In this document: positions 1-5,685 of the stretch, piece after piece | How positions within the stretch are numbered: the stretch's first letter is position 1 | Layout: each line of letters opens with the position of its first letter | DNA from: Chloroflexota bacterium | GTDB taxonomy: Bacteria > Chloroflexota > Dehalococcoidia > SHYB01 | NCBI GenBank assembly: GCA_016200725.1 | Contig: JACQEE010000013.1 | Coordinates: forward strand, 1-9,518 | Direction: 5' to 3' | DNA length: 9,518 nt | Notes under the pieces: model-generated | The model's database searches: none | Told to the model about the DNA's origin: nothing | The model's input: the letters and a program-made list of their open reading frames with translations, nothing else | Position numbers and translations under genes: made by a program

Positions 1-104
1 AGCCCTTCCTTCCGCGACATCACCGATAAATTGTTATGCGCATGCGGTGCCCACAGGTGAAACTTCTCCGGGACGACTCCAAACTCGATTTCGTGTACGT
101 ACAT
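1..104 (-). CDS. Unrecognised protein, N-terminal fragment (runs off left edge)
   Basis: An ATG (complement of 102-104) opens a reading frame that stays open to base 1, giving 34 codons that begin MYVHEIEFGVVPEKFHLW. A GGAG Shine-Dalgarno (complement of 110-113) sits 5 nt before the ATG and only just after the TAG stop (114-116) of the upstream LLM oxidoreductase gene, so the two are very probably translated from one transcript. The visible residues carry no motif I recognise, and no function is assigned. The context suggests a partner or downstream step of the oxidoreductase. Confidence rests on the ribosome binding site and spacing, not on homology. Confidence 0.6.
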   Translation of the reverse strand, partial: MYVHEIEFGVVPEKFHLWAPHAHNNLSVMSRKEG

Positions 105-113
105 GGTCACTCC

Positions 114-1052
114 CTACTTGAACGCCGGCATCACGTCATCAATAAACGCCTGGAACGCCTCCCAATCGAACGGCGGTCGGAATGCGATGTTCAGGTTCTT
201 CGCCCCGATCTTCTCAAACGCCGCGATCTGCTCGATGGCCTCTTTTGTCGTGCCTAGGATTGAACCTCTTGCCAGGCGATCGGCCGCTGGTCCCCAGGCC
301 TTGTTGAACACGTCGCGGTACCGCTTCGCGGCCTTCTCATCCGCGCCCATGTAGAACGTGAGGTTGATGCTGCGCTCGATGGTCTTGGGGTCGCGCTTCT
401 CCTTCTCGCACCACATGTCGAGCACTTCGTTCTTGTGCTTGAACACCTCGGGCGCGATATACGCTGCGTTCCACGCATCCGCGTGCCGCGCCGCGATGCG
501 CAGGGTGCGCTTCTCGCCCTGTCCGCCCACCATCACCGGCAACTTCTTCTGCACCGGCTTGGGCAAGAACCGCGCATTCTCTACGCGGTAGTACTTTCCC
601 TCGAACGTCGTCACGTCCTTCGTTAGTAACGACTGGATGATCTGCACCGACTCTTCGAGCATGTCGAGCCGCTCGCGGTTCGAGCCGTAGTCGAACCCGT
701 AGGCGCGGTACTCCTCCTGGTGCCAGCCCGCGCCGATCCCCAGCGTCACGCGACCGTTGCTGATGTGGTCCATCGTCACCGCGGCCTTCGCTAGGATCGC
801 TGGTGGCCGGTAGCCCGCTGAATAGACTAGGCAGCCGACGCGCACGTTCTTCGTCACCGCTGCCAGCGCCGCCATCGTCGACACCGCCTCGAACACGGGA
901 CCCGTCCCGCCGCGGTTGGGGGCCTCGTAAAAGTGGTCCCAGCAGGAGACCCAGGCCATCCCGCTGTTGTCCGCCATGAGCCACGCCCGCTTCAGGTCGG
1001 CGAACGAACAGTCCTGCTGACCAGCGTGGATGCCGAAGTTCATGCGAGCCAT
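114..1052 (-). CDS. LLM class flavin-dependent oxidoreductase (F420-type, Rv1855c-like)
   Basis: 312 residues, a normal length for a luciferase-like monooxygenase-fold (TIM barrel) enzyme. Seen: a short N-terminal strand MNFGIHAG, then WDHFYEAPNRGGTGPVFEA (family position of the substrate/cofactor-facing acidic or His residue), the helix AAVTMDHISNGRVTLGIGAGWHQEEY, which is the hallmark of this family, and VMVGGQGEKRTLRIAARHADAWN, the usual phosphate-binding stretch. Members use FMN or coenzyme F420; the overall pattern fits the mycobacterial Rv1855c-type subgroup, but cofactor and substrate cannot be fixed from sequence. A frame stays open to an ATG at 1088, but GGAGG lies 4 nt before the ATG at 1052 and an extended -10 (complement of 1072-1080) lies between the two, so 1052 is preferred; an ATG at 1043 is the next alternative. 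It is probably the first gene of an operon with the fragment at 1-104. Confidence 0.88.
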   Translation of the reverse strand: MARMNFGIHAGQQDCSFADLKRAWLMADNSGMAWVSCWDHFYEAPNRGGTGPVFEAVSTMAALAAVTKNVRVGCLVYSAGYRPPAILAKAAVTMDHISNGRVTLGIGAGWHQEEYRAYGFDYGSNRERLDMLEESVQIIQSLLTKDVTTFEGKYYRVENARFLPKPVQKKLPVMVGGQGEKRTLRIAARHADAWNAAYIAPEVFKHKNEVLDMWCEKEKRDPKTIERSINLTFYMGADEKAAKRYRDVFNKAWGPAADRLARGSILGTTKEAIEQIAAFEKIGAKNLNIAFRPPFDWEAFQAFIDDVMPAFK

Positions 1053-1071
1053 AGCGCCTCCAGGTCGGGCA

Positions 1072-1080
1072 ATCCTATCA
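1072..1080 (-). promoter_or_regulatory. Extended -10 promoter for the LLM oxidoreductase gene
   Basis: On the minus strand the sequence reads TGATAGGAT (TGn plus TAGGAT, 4/6 to TATAAT). A weak TTGCGA lies 18 nt upstream of the hexamer. Transcription would start near 1065, leaving a leader of about 13 nt that holds the GGAGG. The element is weak but well placed, and it excludes the longer reading-frame start at 1088. Confidence 0.4.
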
Positions 1081-1119
1081 GCGAACAAGAGCGGCTCGCA
1101 ATGTAGGCTGCTTTGAGAG

Positions 1120-1128
1120 TGCTATACT
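1120..1128 (+). promoter_or_regulatory. Extended -10 promoter for the PD-(D/E)XK gene
   Basis: TGCTATACT matches the extended -10 form TGnTATAAT in all but one base of the hexamer. No convincing -35 is present at 16-18 nt, as expected for an extended -10 promoter. Transcription would start near 1135, about 20 nt ahead of the GTG start at 1155. It lies back to back with the minus-strand element at 1072-1080. Confidence 0.55.
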
Positions 1129-1154
1129 CCTGAAAATCCCTTGAGGGAGCATCC

Positions 1155-1871
1155 GTGATCATCTCCGGCAAGGACTTGGGGGCGTATGCTTCCAATATGT
1201 TTTGCGCGAGATGCGAGTGGCTCCGGCTCCATGCCAAACCGCTTCCGTTCCAGACGTTCCCAGGAATTTTCAGCAGCATTGATCGGTATAACAAGCGAAT
1301 AGTGGACAGCCATTTTGCTCGCGAGGGACTGCCATCTTGGCTGGCGCCCCTAGGGCGAGTCTCAGAACTGATCGATCCGCCTAACTACAGGAAGTTCTCG
1401 ATAGTAGACGCTGCGACGGGTGTGACACTTCGCGGCGAGGCCGATGGGATCCTGAGGATGGAGGACGGGTCCTACACGATCATCGACTACAAGACCGCGC
1501 GGTACACCGCTGGCCAGGAATCGATGTTTGAAATCTACGAGGCGCAAGTGAACAGTTACGCCTACATTGCGGAGCGTCTGGGGCTGAACCCCGTGCGGCA
1601 ACTCGCCCTGGTTTACATGGAGCCGGTGACGGATGACACGGCGGCAAGCGATCCTGCGAAAGTGGACTTGGAAGGGTTCTCGATGGCTTTCAAGGCGACC
1701 ATCGTGCCGGTACAGGCCAAACAAGAGACAATCATTCCGCAGTTGCTGAACAAAGCAGCCACCATTGAGCGATTGACTACGCCACCCGAAGGACGGTCAG
1801 GATGCAGGGACTGTAAGTCGCTAAGCCGTTTGCTGGCACTGGCCCGGGGTAAGGACGAGCACGCCACCTAG
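1155..1871 (+). CDS. PD-(D/E)XK superfamily nuclease-like protein with four cysteines (Cas4/RecB-like fold)
   Basis: 238 residues. The nuclease core is visible: GEAD with D97, the strand SYTIIDYKTA giving D111-x-K113, and the following helix with Q131 and Y135 (QVNSYAY), the order found in RecB/Cas4/AddB-type nucleases. A CxxC pair near the N terminus (C17, C20) and another near the C terminus (C217, C220) bracket the core. In Cas4 and AddB, terminal cysteines hold an iron-sulfur cluster, usually 1+3; the 2+2 arrangement here could hold Fe-S or zinc. The start is GTG, with GAGGGAG at 1143-1149 and a 5-nt spacer. No cas, helicase or recombination gene lies alongside, so this is an orphan. The role is probably single-strand DNA end processing, repair or defence; the fold and active site are solid, but the biological role is unknown. 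Confidence 0.82.
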   Translation: MIISGKDLGAYASNMFCARCEWLRLHAKPLPFQTFPGIFSSIDRYNKRIVDSHFAREGLPSWLAPLGRVSELIDPPNYRKFSIVDAATGVTLRGEADGILRMEDGSYTIIDYKTARYTAGQESMFEIYEAQVNSYAYIAERLGLNPVRQLALVYMEPVTDDTAASDPAKVDLEGFSMAFKATIVPVQAKQETIIPQLLNKAATIERLTTPPEGRSGCRDCKSLSRLLALARGKDEHAT

Positions 1872-1875
1872 GTGG
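1864..1875. terminator. Perfect 12-bp palindrome over the nuclease-gene stop codon
   Basis: CCACCTAGGTGG is a perfect palindrome with the TAG stop (1869-1871) near its centre. Flanking CACG and CGTG extend the pairing after a one-base bulge. It sits between convergent genes and may act as a terminator or mRNA-end stabiliser. There is no T-run, so intrinsic termination is uncertain. Confidence 0.3.
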
Positions 1876-1883
1876 TCGTGACT

Positions 1884-1910
1884 GAGGCGCCTTGTCCCCC
1901 TACGCGCCTC
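1884..1910. terminator. Hairpin between convergent genes, possible bidirectional terminator
   Basis: GAGGCGC (1884-1890) pairs with GCGCCTC (1904-1910) across a 13-nt loop. The structure overlaps the last codons of the response-regulator gene and follows the nuclease gene by 12 nt. There is no poly-T tract on either strand, so this is a weak terminator call. Confidence 0.3.
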
Positions 1911-2301
1911 GTGGCAGTGTCGTCGACGACGACCCGCCCAGCGGCTGCGCGATTCGAAGCGCCACCACCTTGAGCAGGTAGTCCGGCGAAATCGGTTTCA
2001 TCAGAAAGTCGACCGCCCCGAGTTCCTGGCACGCCTTCATCACGTCCGGCTCGCCCATCCCCGTTAGCATGACTACCCTCGCGGACACGCCGAGACGTTT
2101 CAGGTCCTCGAGCAATTGAATACCTGATTTGTGCGGCATGCGCACGTCGAGCAGTACGAGATCTGGGCGATGTTGCTGGATCGCGGTCAGCCCGTCGTCG
2201 GTGCTGGCGGCAGTGAATACTTTGTAAGCGGCAGCGCCCAGCACACGCCGCAGTGCTCCTCGGATTCCGGCATCGTCATCGATGACCACGATCGAGAGCA
2301 T
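1900..2301 (-). CDS. Single-domain CheY-like response regulator
   Basis: 133 residues, essentially one receiver domain (about 1-122) plus a short Ser/Thr-rich tail, with no output domain. The conserved site is complete: acidic cluster D8-D9-D10, phosphoacceptor D52 in LLDVRMP, T80 in VVMLTG, and K102 in FLMKP. It should accept a phosphoryl group from a histidine kinase and signal by protein-protein contact. No kinase gene lies in the window, so its partner is encoded elsewhere. The start ATG has no good Shine-Dalgarno (GGAAG is about 20 nt away). A TAAGAT -10-like hexamer ends 5 nt before the ATG, so a leaderless message is possible. Two 8-bp palindromes lie just upstream (2323-2330 and 2339-2346). 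Confidence 0.9.
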   Translation of the reverse strand: MLSIVVIDDDAGIRGALRRVLGAAAYKVFTAASTDDGLTAIQQHRPDLVLLDVRMPHKSGIQLLEDLKRLGVSARVVMLTGMGEPDVMKACQELGAVDFLMKPISPDYLLKVVALRIAQPLGGSSSTTLPRGA

Positions 2302-2312
2302 GCCGCATCTTA

Positions 2313-2346
2313 GCGAATTTTCTTCCGGAAATACAGCATTCGCGAA
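2313..2346. promoter_or_regulatory. Nested palindromes upstream of the response regulator (candidate operator)
   Basis: The 54-nt gap before the response regulator holds TTCCGGAA (2323-2330) and TTCGCGAA (2339-2346), both perfect 8-bp palindromes whose starts are 16 bp apart. The first is also flanked by GCGAAT (2313-2318) and ATTCGC (2338-2343), an inverted 6-bp pair. This is dense dyad symmetry for such a short gap and suits a dimeric regulator, but no specific protein can be named. Confidence 0.3.
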
Positions 2347-2355
2347 GGCCCCTTC

Positions 2356-2751
2356 TCACAAACTGTTCGAGTCCTTTTGCCGGAATGCTTCCCGCGCTGC
2401 CGCAGCATAGAGCGCCGCGAAGACAATCACTGCTGGCAACACCCATCCGAAGAAGAACTTGCCGCCAAACCCGGCGAAGGCTGTCCACGCAAACTCCAGC
2501 GCAGGCAGGACTGCGATGGCCACGAAGAGCGCCGCTATGGAGAAGGCTACCGTCGACGACCGCCGCTTGCGCAGCGCCAAGAGGATCGTCGCCACGATGC
2601 CTGCAACTAGGGCCACGCCAAAGGAGATCGCGTGCAGTGCCACCCAGCCAGGATTCGCGTAATTGCTGTCGTGGTAGACGGCAAAGGTCAGCGACCCCAG
2701 GATTACACCCCAACATAGGTTGAGGAAGACCGTGGCCAGTGGCAGCATCAC
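2356..2751 (-). CDS. Four-helix integral membrane protein, unknown function
   Basis: About 131 residues with four hydrophobic segments: roughly 5-25, 38-60 (AISFGVALVAGIVATILLAL), 68-90 and 98-118. A basic LRKRRSS loop follows the second segment, which would place that loop in the cytoplasm. I recognise no family. The start is GTG at 2751 or the adjacent ATG at 2748. It begins only 6 nt after the stop of the DUF971 gene, so the two are almost certainly co-transcribed behind hisIE. The Shine-Dalgarno is weak, which fits translational coupling. Confidence 0.7.
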   Translation of the reverse strand: MMLPLATVFLNLCWGVILGSLTFAVYHDSNYANPGWVALHAISFGVALVAGIVATILLALRKRRSSTVAFSIAALFVAIAVLPALEFAWTAFAGFGGKFFFGWVLPAVIVFAALYAAAAREAFRQKDSNSL

Positions 2752-2757
2752 GATGCG

Positions 2758-3093
2758 CTACCGCCGCGCCTTCACGCACGCGTCGCACTGGCAAACGCGG
2801 CGCAGCAGGTCGTACGTGTAGATGCCTGTTTCGTGGGCGTCGCTCCAGAGGAACTGCACCGCGTAGCGTCCCACCTGGATCCAGTCCAAGGCCTCCACAT
2901 CCGACGGCACGTCCTTGGCAAACACCATGCGCCGCCCCGTCATCTCGTGCACGCACGAAGCGCACGGGCACTCGCCGCGCAGAAATCGGTGCGGGTAGTA
3001 CGACTGGTGGGCGTCGTCCCACGCAATGTGGATGCCATCAGGACGCAGAGCCACATCTTTCGGATCGGCCAAGGGGACTCCCGTCTTCTGCAC
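2758..3093 (-). CDS. DUF971 / GBBH-like N-terminal domain protein (zinc-site)
   Basis: 111 residues. The body matches the small domain found at the N terminus of gamma-butyrobetaine hydroxylase and as stand-alone DUF971 proteins: LRGECPCASCVHEMTG, then IQVGRYAVQFLWSDAHETGIYTYDLLR. C42, C44, C47 and H86 have the same spacing as the CxCxxC...His zinc ligands of that family. A second CxCxxC (C101, C103, C106) closes the protein. No oxygenase domain is present, so it is not a hydroxylase; stand-alone members have been suggested to link to Fe-S cluster proteins, but the role is unproven. The reading frame opens at GTG 3093, without a Shine-Dalgarno, 23 nt after hisIE. A TTG at 3072 has GGGAG 5 nt upstream and may be the true start. 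Confidence 0.8.
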   Translation of the reverse strand: MQKTGVPLADPKDVALRPDGIHIAWDDAHQSYYPHRFLRGECPCASCVHEMTGRRMVFAKDVPSDVEALDWIQVGRYAVQFLWSDAHETGIYTYDLLRRVCQCDACVKARR

Positions 3094-3116
3094 TGCGCAA
3101 CGCTAATCGCAGGTCG

Positions 3117-3731
3117 CTACTTTCGCCGCGACTTCAATTCCTGCCAGATGTCCTCCGGCTTGAGTCCAGCCTTCGATAGCAGGATCAGGCTGTGGAACCA
3201 CAGGTCGGCCATCTCGTGGACGACCTCTTCGCGCACGCCGTTCTTCGCCGCGATCACCGATTCGCCCGCCTCCTCGATGACCTTCTTCCCGATGCGGTCC
3301 ACGCCCTGCGCGAGCAACTTTCCCACGTACGAGCCTTCCGGCGGGCTCGTCTTCCTTCCCTCGATCACCTGGAACAACTCGTCTACGACGTGCGGCTCCG
3401 GCCGCGCGAACTCCAACCCCTTCGCGTCGAGGTCCTCGAAGAAGCACGTGCGCTTCCCAGTGTGACACACCGGTCCCGCGGGCTTTCCCTTCACGAGCAA
3501 CACGTCGTGGTCGCAGTCCACCTGTACCTGCTTGACCTTGATCACGTTGCCCGACGTGTCGCCCTTGCGCCATAGTTCCTGTCGCGACCTGCTGTAAAAC
3601 GTGGCGTCGCCCGTTTCCACCGTGCGGTGCAGCGACTCCGGGCTCATCCACGCGAACATCAGCACATCGCCGGACTGCTCGTCCTGCACGATGGCCGGTA
3701 TCAGACCCTGCTCGTTCAACTGCAATTTCAT
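3117..3731 (-). CDS. hisIE: Bifunctional phosphoribosyl-AMP cyclohydrolase / phosphoribosyl-ATP pyrophosphatase
   Basis: 204 residues catalysing steps 2 and 3 of histidine synthesis: PRPP-ATP loses pyrophosphate (HisE) and the PR-AMP ring is then opened (HisI). HisI is N-terminal (about 1-105): LMFAWM, SRSRQELWRKGDTSGN, then VDCDHDVLL carrying D72, D74, D76 (Mg) and C73, with C89 and C96 in GPVCHTGKRTCFF completing the zinc site. HisE is C-terminal (about 115-204): SYVGKLL, IGKKVIEEAGE and EMADLWFHSLILL, the MazG-like metal-binding helices. The length is typical of the fusion. The ATG at 3731 has only a weak GGCGGG upstream. No other his gene is nearby, so the pathway is scattered in this genome. 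It heads an operon with DUF971 and the membrane protein. Confidence 0.97.
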   Translation of the reverse strand: MKLQLNEQGLIPAIVQDEQSGDVLMFAWMSPESLHRTVETGDATFYSRSRQELWRKGDTSGNVIKVKQVQVDCDHDVLLVKGKPAGPVCHTGKRTCFFEDLDAKGLEFARPEPHVVDELFQVIEGRKTSPPEGSYVGKLLAQGVDRIGKKVIEEAGESVIAAKNGVREEVVHEMADLWFHSLILLSKAGLKPEDIWQELKSRRK

Positions 3732-3772
3732 GTCGCTACCCGCCCGTGGTCTTCAGGAATACCACAGGGGTC

Positions 3773-3781
3773 ATGATAGCA
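3773..3781 (-). promoter_or_regulatory. Extended -10 promoter for the hisIE operon
   Basis: The minus strand reads TGCTATCAT (TGn plus TATCAT, 5/6). Transcription would start near 3766 and give a leader of about 35 nt. It overlaps the plus-strand element at 3774-3782, so the two divergent promoters share the same bases. Confidence 0.45.
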
Positions 3782-3782
3782 T
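3774..3782 (+). promoter_or_regulatory. Extended -10 promoter for the decarboxylase-like gene
   Basis: TGATAGCAT (TGn plus TAGCAT, 4/6) would start transcription near 3789, about 43 nt before the ATG at 3832. It is the near mirror image of the hisIE element on the other strand. Confidence 0.35.
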
Positions 3783-3831
3783 AGGGCCCCCGCTCGACTT
3801 GATGTTTTGGGGCGGGGAAAAGGAGTCCACC

Positions 3832-4260
3832 ATGGGCAAGTTCGAGCAGTGGGAACAGAAGTCGCGAGAGATGGGCAACCTCACTAACCCGCACCGTATC
3901 CCTAACCCGATGCTCGTCGCTGTCGATGAACTCGCGCCGGAATTCAAAGAGTACGCGCGTCACCCGCTCATGGGCGGCATCTATGCCCGCCCCGGCCTCG
4001 ACCTCCAGACCCGCGCGCTCTGCACCATCTCCGCCCTCGTAGTCACCGGCAAAGAGCCCATGCTGAAACTATGGATCAAGAACGCCCTCTACCTCGGCTG
4101 CAAGAAAGAGCAGATCGTCGAGGTCGTTCAGCAGATGGCCTTCTATGGAGGCCTTCCCTGCTCTGTCGTCGGATTCAACGTCGCCAAGGCCGCTTTCGAC
4201 GAGTGGGACGCCCTCAACAAGCCCAAGGCTCGCGCCGTTGCGAAGAAGGCCAAGAAGTAG
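3832..4260 (+). CDS. Carboxymuconolactone decarboxylase / AhpD-like family protein
   Basis: 142 residues of the all-helical CMD fold. Recognisable parts are RPGLDLQTRALCTISALVVTGKEPMLKLWIKNAL (about 58-90), which is the core helix pair with the family's typical Leu-x-x-Arg pattern, and GCKKEQIVEVVQQMAFYGGLPCSVVGFNVAKAAFDEW, the C-terminal helices. The AhpD CxxC redox pair is absent (only isolated Cys), so a peroxidase-reducing role is unlikely. It is closer to gamma-carboxymuconolactone decarboxylase-type members, whose substrates are often unknown. The ATG at 3832 has AGGAG at 3821-3825; a longer frame from 3601 would run through the hisIE gene and is rejected. The C terminus is lysine-rich (AKKAKK). 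It is followed 28 nt later by pyrD. Confidence 0.85.
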   Translation: MGKFEQWEQKSREMGNLTNPHRIPNPMLVAVDELAPEFKEYARHPLMGGIYARPGLDLQTRALCTISALVVTGKEPMLKLWIKNALYLGCKKEQIVEVVQQMAFYGGLPCSVVGFNVAKAAFDEWDALNKPKARAVAKKAKK

Positions 4261-4275
4261 CAGCCCCACAGGCCG

Positions 4276-4281
4276 TATACT
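4276..4281 (+). promoter_or_regulatory. -10 element placed for a leaderless pyrD message
   Basis: TATACT (5/6) ends 7 nt before the pyrD ATG at 4289, so transcription would begin at or next to the start codon. No Shine-Dalgarno lies upstream of the ATG (TTGGTTTG). A clear -35 is not seen. Read-through from the gene upstream is also possible. Confidence 0.4.
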
Positions 4282-4288
4282 TGGTTTG

Positions 4289-5392
4289 ATGGGCCTCTAC
4301 ACCGCTGCGCTGGCCCCGATGCTGCGACTACTCGACCCCGAGGCGTCGCATGCGCTGCCGTTGAGCACTCTTGGCCCGCTCCAGGGCGCGCCCGGCTTCC
4401 TCGCGACGACCCGCCGCCTCTACGCCTGCCGCGATCCTCGTCTCGCCTTTGCCTGGCGCGGACTCGCCTTCCCCAACCCCGTTGGCCTCGCGGCTGGCGC
4501 CGACAAGAACGCGCGCGTCGTCCCCTTCTTCCACGCCGCTGGGGCTGGCTTCGTCGAGGTCGGCACCGTCACGCCGTTGCCCCAGGGTGGCAATCCCAAG
4601 CCTCGTGTGTTCCGCCTGCCCCGCGAGCGTGCCATGGTCAACCGACTCGGCTTCCCCAACGACGGCCTCGACCGAGTCGCGGCACGACTCGAGCGACTGC
4701 GCCAGCGATCAACGCCACTTGGAGTCAACATCGGCAAGAACGCCGCGACTCCGCTCGATCGCGCCGGCGAAGACTACCTCGCTTGTCTCGAGCGCCTCTA
4801 CCCGCTCGCTGACTATTTCACTGTCAACGTCTCATCGCCAAATACGCTTGGTCTCACCAGCCTTCAGGCCAAGCCAGCCCTTGCCTCCCTCGTCGGTGCG
4901 TTGGTCGAACGCCGCAAAGTGCTCGCGGCGAATGCCTTGCCCACGCCCCTCCTAGTCAAAATCTCTCCCGATCTCACCGACGATGAACTCAACGATGTTG
5001 CTGATGCCTGCGTCACCGCTGGTATCGACGGTCTCATTGCGACCAACACTTCAACCGACCTATCGTTGCGGCCCGAGAGCGCGCGCGAGTGGCAGGGCGG
5101 CCTTAGCGGCAAGCCGCTCTTCGCGAAGTCTCTTCGCACCGTGGCCTACCTGCGGCGACGCGTTCCCAAGGACTTCTTCCTCGTCGGCGTTGGTGGTATC
5201 TCCAGCGCCGACGATGCCTGGGCCATGCTTGCGGCTGGCGCCAACACCGTCCAGGTTTACACCGCGCTCGTTTACGAGGGGCCGGGCCTCTTCGGTGCCA
5301 TCAATCGCGGCCTCGTTCGCCGGATGGAACGCGAAGGTGTGAAGAGTGTGAGCGAGATCGTGGCCAGCGAGTCGGCTAGCCACGCCGCTTAG
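4289..5392 (+). CDS. pyrD: Dihydroorotate dehydrogenase (quinone), class 2
   Basis: 367 residues; oxidises dihydroorotate to orotate in pyrimidine synthesis and passes electrons to membrane quinone through FMN. Class 2 features: a hydrophobic N-terminal helical extension (MGLYTAALAPMLRLLDPEASHAL) for membrane contact, GLAAGADKNA near 66-75, GTVTPLPQGGNPKPRVFRL at 92-110, NRLGF near 118, and the catalytic-serine motif NVSSPNT with S183 (class 1 enzymes use Cys). At the C-terminal end are TNTS, GGLSGKPLF and the phosphate-binding GVGGISSADDAWAMLAAGA. The usual SPNTPGL reads SPNTLGL here, a Pro-to-Leu change in a conserved loop. The start is set by the -10 and the N-terminal helix; a frame open from 4145 is mostly a shadow of the upstream gene. 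The 3' end overlaps a convergent small gene by 17 nt. Confidence 0.96.
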   Translation: MGLYTAALAPMLRLLDPEASHALPLSTLGPLQGAPGFLATTRRLYACRDPRLAFAWRGLAFPNPVGLAAGADKNARVVPFFHAAGAGFVEVGTVTPLPQGGNPKPRVFRLPRERAMVNRLGFPNDGLDRVAARLERLRQRSTPLGVNIGKNAATPLDRAGEDYLACLERLYPLADYFTVNVSSPNTLGLTSLQAKPALASLVGALVERRKVLAANALPTPLLVKISPDLTDDELNDVADACVTAGIDGLIATNTSTDLSLRPESAREWQGGLSGKPLFAKSLRTVAYLRRRVPKDFFLVGVGGISSADDAWAMLAAGANTVQVYTALVYEGPGLFGAINRGLVRRMEREGVKSVSEIVASESASHAA

Positions 5393-5591
5393 GGGCTGTG
5401 AGCGCCAGCATCGCCGTGCCGAACCCGAAGCCCGCGACCTCTCCGAGGGCGAAGCCTGGCCAGGGCGAGTGGCCTGTGGCGAGCCAATATACGAGTGTTG
5501 CGAGGCCGCCGAACGCCGCCATCGTGCATGCCGCCACGATCGTCTCTTCAACGAGTGGGTCCATCTCTCGCAGCCGTAGTGACCAGCGCAT
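5376..5591 (-). CDS. Small two-helix membrane protein, unknown function
   Basis: 71 residues from the ATG at 5591: a basic, charged start (MRWSLRLREMDPLVEE), a first hydrophobic segment around 17-38 (AACTMAAFGGLATLVYWL), a short HSPWPG turn, a second glycine-rich segment around 45-64, and a KRRG tail. Both ends are basic, consistent with N and C termini in the cytoplasm. I recognise no family. A frame is open to 5798, but that would cover the start of the divergent LLM gene, so the short form is preferred. TGGTATTCT, an extended -10, ends 6 nt before the ATG, suggesting a leaderless message; no Shine-Dalgarno is properly spaced. Its last codons overlap pyrD tail-to-tail. Confidence 0.55.
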   Translation of the reverse strand: MRWSLRLREMDPLVEETIVAACTMAAFGGLATLVYWLATGHSPWPGFALGEVAGFGFGTAMLALTAPKRRG

Positions 5592-5600
5592 GGCTCGAGA
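5592..5600 (-). promoter_or_regulatory. Extended -10 of the small membrane-protein gene
   Basis: Minus-strand TGGTATTCT (TGn plus TATTCT, 4/6) lies immediately upstream of the ATG at 5591, with about 6 nt between hexamer and start codon; the element itself falls at roughly 5598-5606. The geometry suits leaderless transcription. Confidence 0.3.
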
Positions 5601-5627
5601 ATACCACGCCTCTTCGGCTGCGCCGCC

Positions 5628-5656
5628 TTGCCCCTGGTAGGCTTCGCCTGTACCAT
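5628..5656 (+). promoter_or_regulatory. Candidate sigma70-type promoter for the second LLM gene
   Basis: TTGCCC (5628-5633) and TACCAT (5651-5656) are separated by exactly 17 nt; each matches consensus at 4/6. Transcription would start near 5663, leaving a 23-nt leader with GGAGG at 5675-5679. It is a modest match supported mainly by spacing and position. Confidence 0.35.
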
Positions 5657-5685
5657 CAGCGCGACTCGTCGCTTGGAGGTTTGCC

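Noticed and set aside
1155..1871. Possible CRISPR-associated Cas4
   Set aside because: No CRISPR repeats or other cas genes in the window, and the cysteine arrangement differs from Cas4; called only PD-(D/E)XK nuclease-like.
2276..3022. 248-residue Arg/Gly/Pro-rich minus-strand frame
   Set aside because: It overlaps the DUF971 and membrane-protein genes in another frame and has the low-complexity composition of a high-GC shadow.
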